From assembly GCA_964538565.1 (NCBI GenBank), contig CAZIGW010000008.1:1-5463 (forward strand): DNA of 5,463 nucleotides, written 5' to 3'. This stretch comes from CAYVBN01 sp964538565. GTDB lineage: Bacteria; Pseudomonadota; Alphaproteobacteria; Rhizobiales; Xanthobacteraceae. The notes under the pieces were generated by a model. The model saw nothing but the letters and a program-made list of their open reading frames with translations. It did no database searches and was not told where the DNA came from. The translations under genes were made by a program, and so were the position numbers. Of the stretch, positions 5,274 through 5,463 are shown one piece after another (position 1 is the stretch's first letter; each line of letters starts with the position of its first letter).

Positions 5274-5463
5274 TCAGAACAACCGCAGCACGGCCTGATT
5301 GGCCTGGTTGGCCAGCGACAGGGCCGTCGTCGAGAGCTGCTGGCGGGTCTGCAGGGCCAGCATGTTGGCGCCCTCTTCGTTGGTGTCGGCGAGCACGAGG
5401 CTGTCGGCACCGGTCTGCAGCGTGTTGATCAGGTTCTTGGTGAAGTCCTGACGGGTCTGCACG
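5274..5463 (-). CDS. fliC: Second flagellin, C-terminal end only (partial at right edge)
   Basis: The last 62 codons and the stop of a second flagellin gene are visible; the rest lies beyond the right edge. The protein segment, from QTRQDFTKNLINTLQTGADS through LALQTRQQLSTTALSLANQA to AVLRLF, is the conserved C-terminal D1/D0 helix. It differs from the complete flagellin by one substitution (N for S in ANQANQA) and by lacking the final glycine. The first ATG-like codon seen in this frame is internal, not a start. It stands upstream of the complete flagellin in the same direction and has its own strong terminator, so it is probably a separate transcription unit. Whether the whole gene is intact, and how different its middle region is, cannot be seen. 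Confidence 0.93.
   Translation of the reverse strand, partial: VQTRQDFTKNLINTLQTGADSLVLADTNEEGANMLALQTRQQLSTTALSLANQANQAVLRLF
5332..5463 (-). repeat. Near-identical flagellin 3' repeat, copy 2
   Basis: This matches 3599-3730 at 130 of 132 positions, with a constant offset of 1733 bases. The repeat probably continues past the right edge. Direct repeats this similar could recombine and delete the intervening 1.7 kb, fusing the two flagellins. Confidence 0.9.

Noticed and set aside
4510..5298. 262-codon + strand frame opposite the flagellin N-terminal region
   Set aside because: It has low-complexity G, V, R and D composition, no start signal and no domain, and is antisense to conserved flagellin sequence.

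Overview
The window is a high-GC flagellar filament locus from an alphaproteobacterium, most likely a member of the Hyphomicrobiales (Rhizobiales). Three things point there: flagellin next to both flbT and flaF, a post-transcriptional flagellin regulatory pair typical of Alphaproteobacteria; flagellins opening with MSDIVLTPGVRQNLL and closing with the LALQTRQQLSTTALSLANQA block; and CtrA-like TTAA-N7-TTAA motifs near two gene starts. The genus cannot be fixed from the sequence alone.

Layout, left to right. On the + strand are the C-terminal part of flgK (cut by the left edge) and, 7 bp after its stop, a complete and rather long flgL, encoding the two hook-filament junction proteins. Next comes about 500 bp (2210-2711) without an intact gene; it holds a decayed, frameshifted remnant of a FixJ-type response-regulator receiver domain on the - strand. 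From 2712 to the right edge everything reads on the - strand. In transcription order these are a second flagellin (only its last 62 codons are in the window), a strong intrinsic terminator, a 215-bp intergenic region with a structured leader, a complete 506-aa flagellin, then flbT and flaF. The last two overlap by 59 bp.

How the parts fit together. FlgK and FlgL form the adaptor on which flagellin polymerises. FlbT and FlaF are known in related bacteria to act on flagellin expression, and FlbT acts on flagellin mRNA leaders. Here flbT and flaF lie directly downstream of a flagellin gene whose leader contains a nested inverted repeat around the ribosome-binding site, a plausible but untested target.

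No wholly new system is visible. The points most worth a second look are the flagellin leader structure, the pair of CtrA-like boxes, the sharp step in identity between the tandem flagellin 3' ends (a gene-conversion signature), the receiver-domain relic, and the shared modules in the variable regions of FlgL and flagellin.
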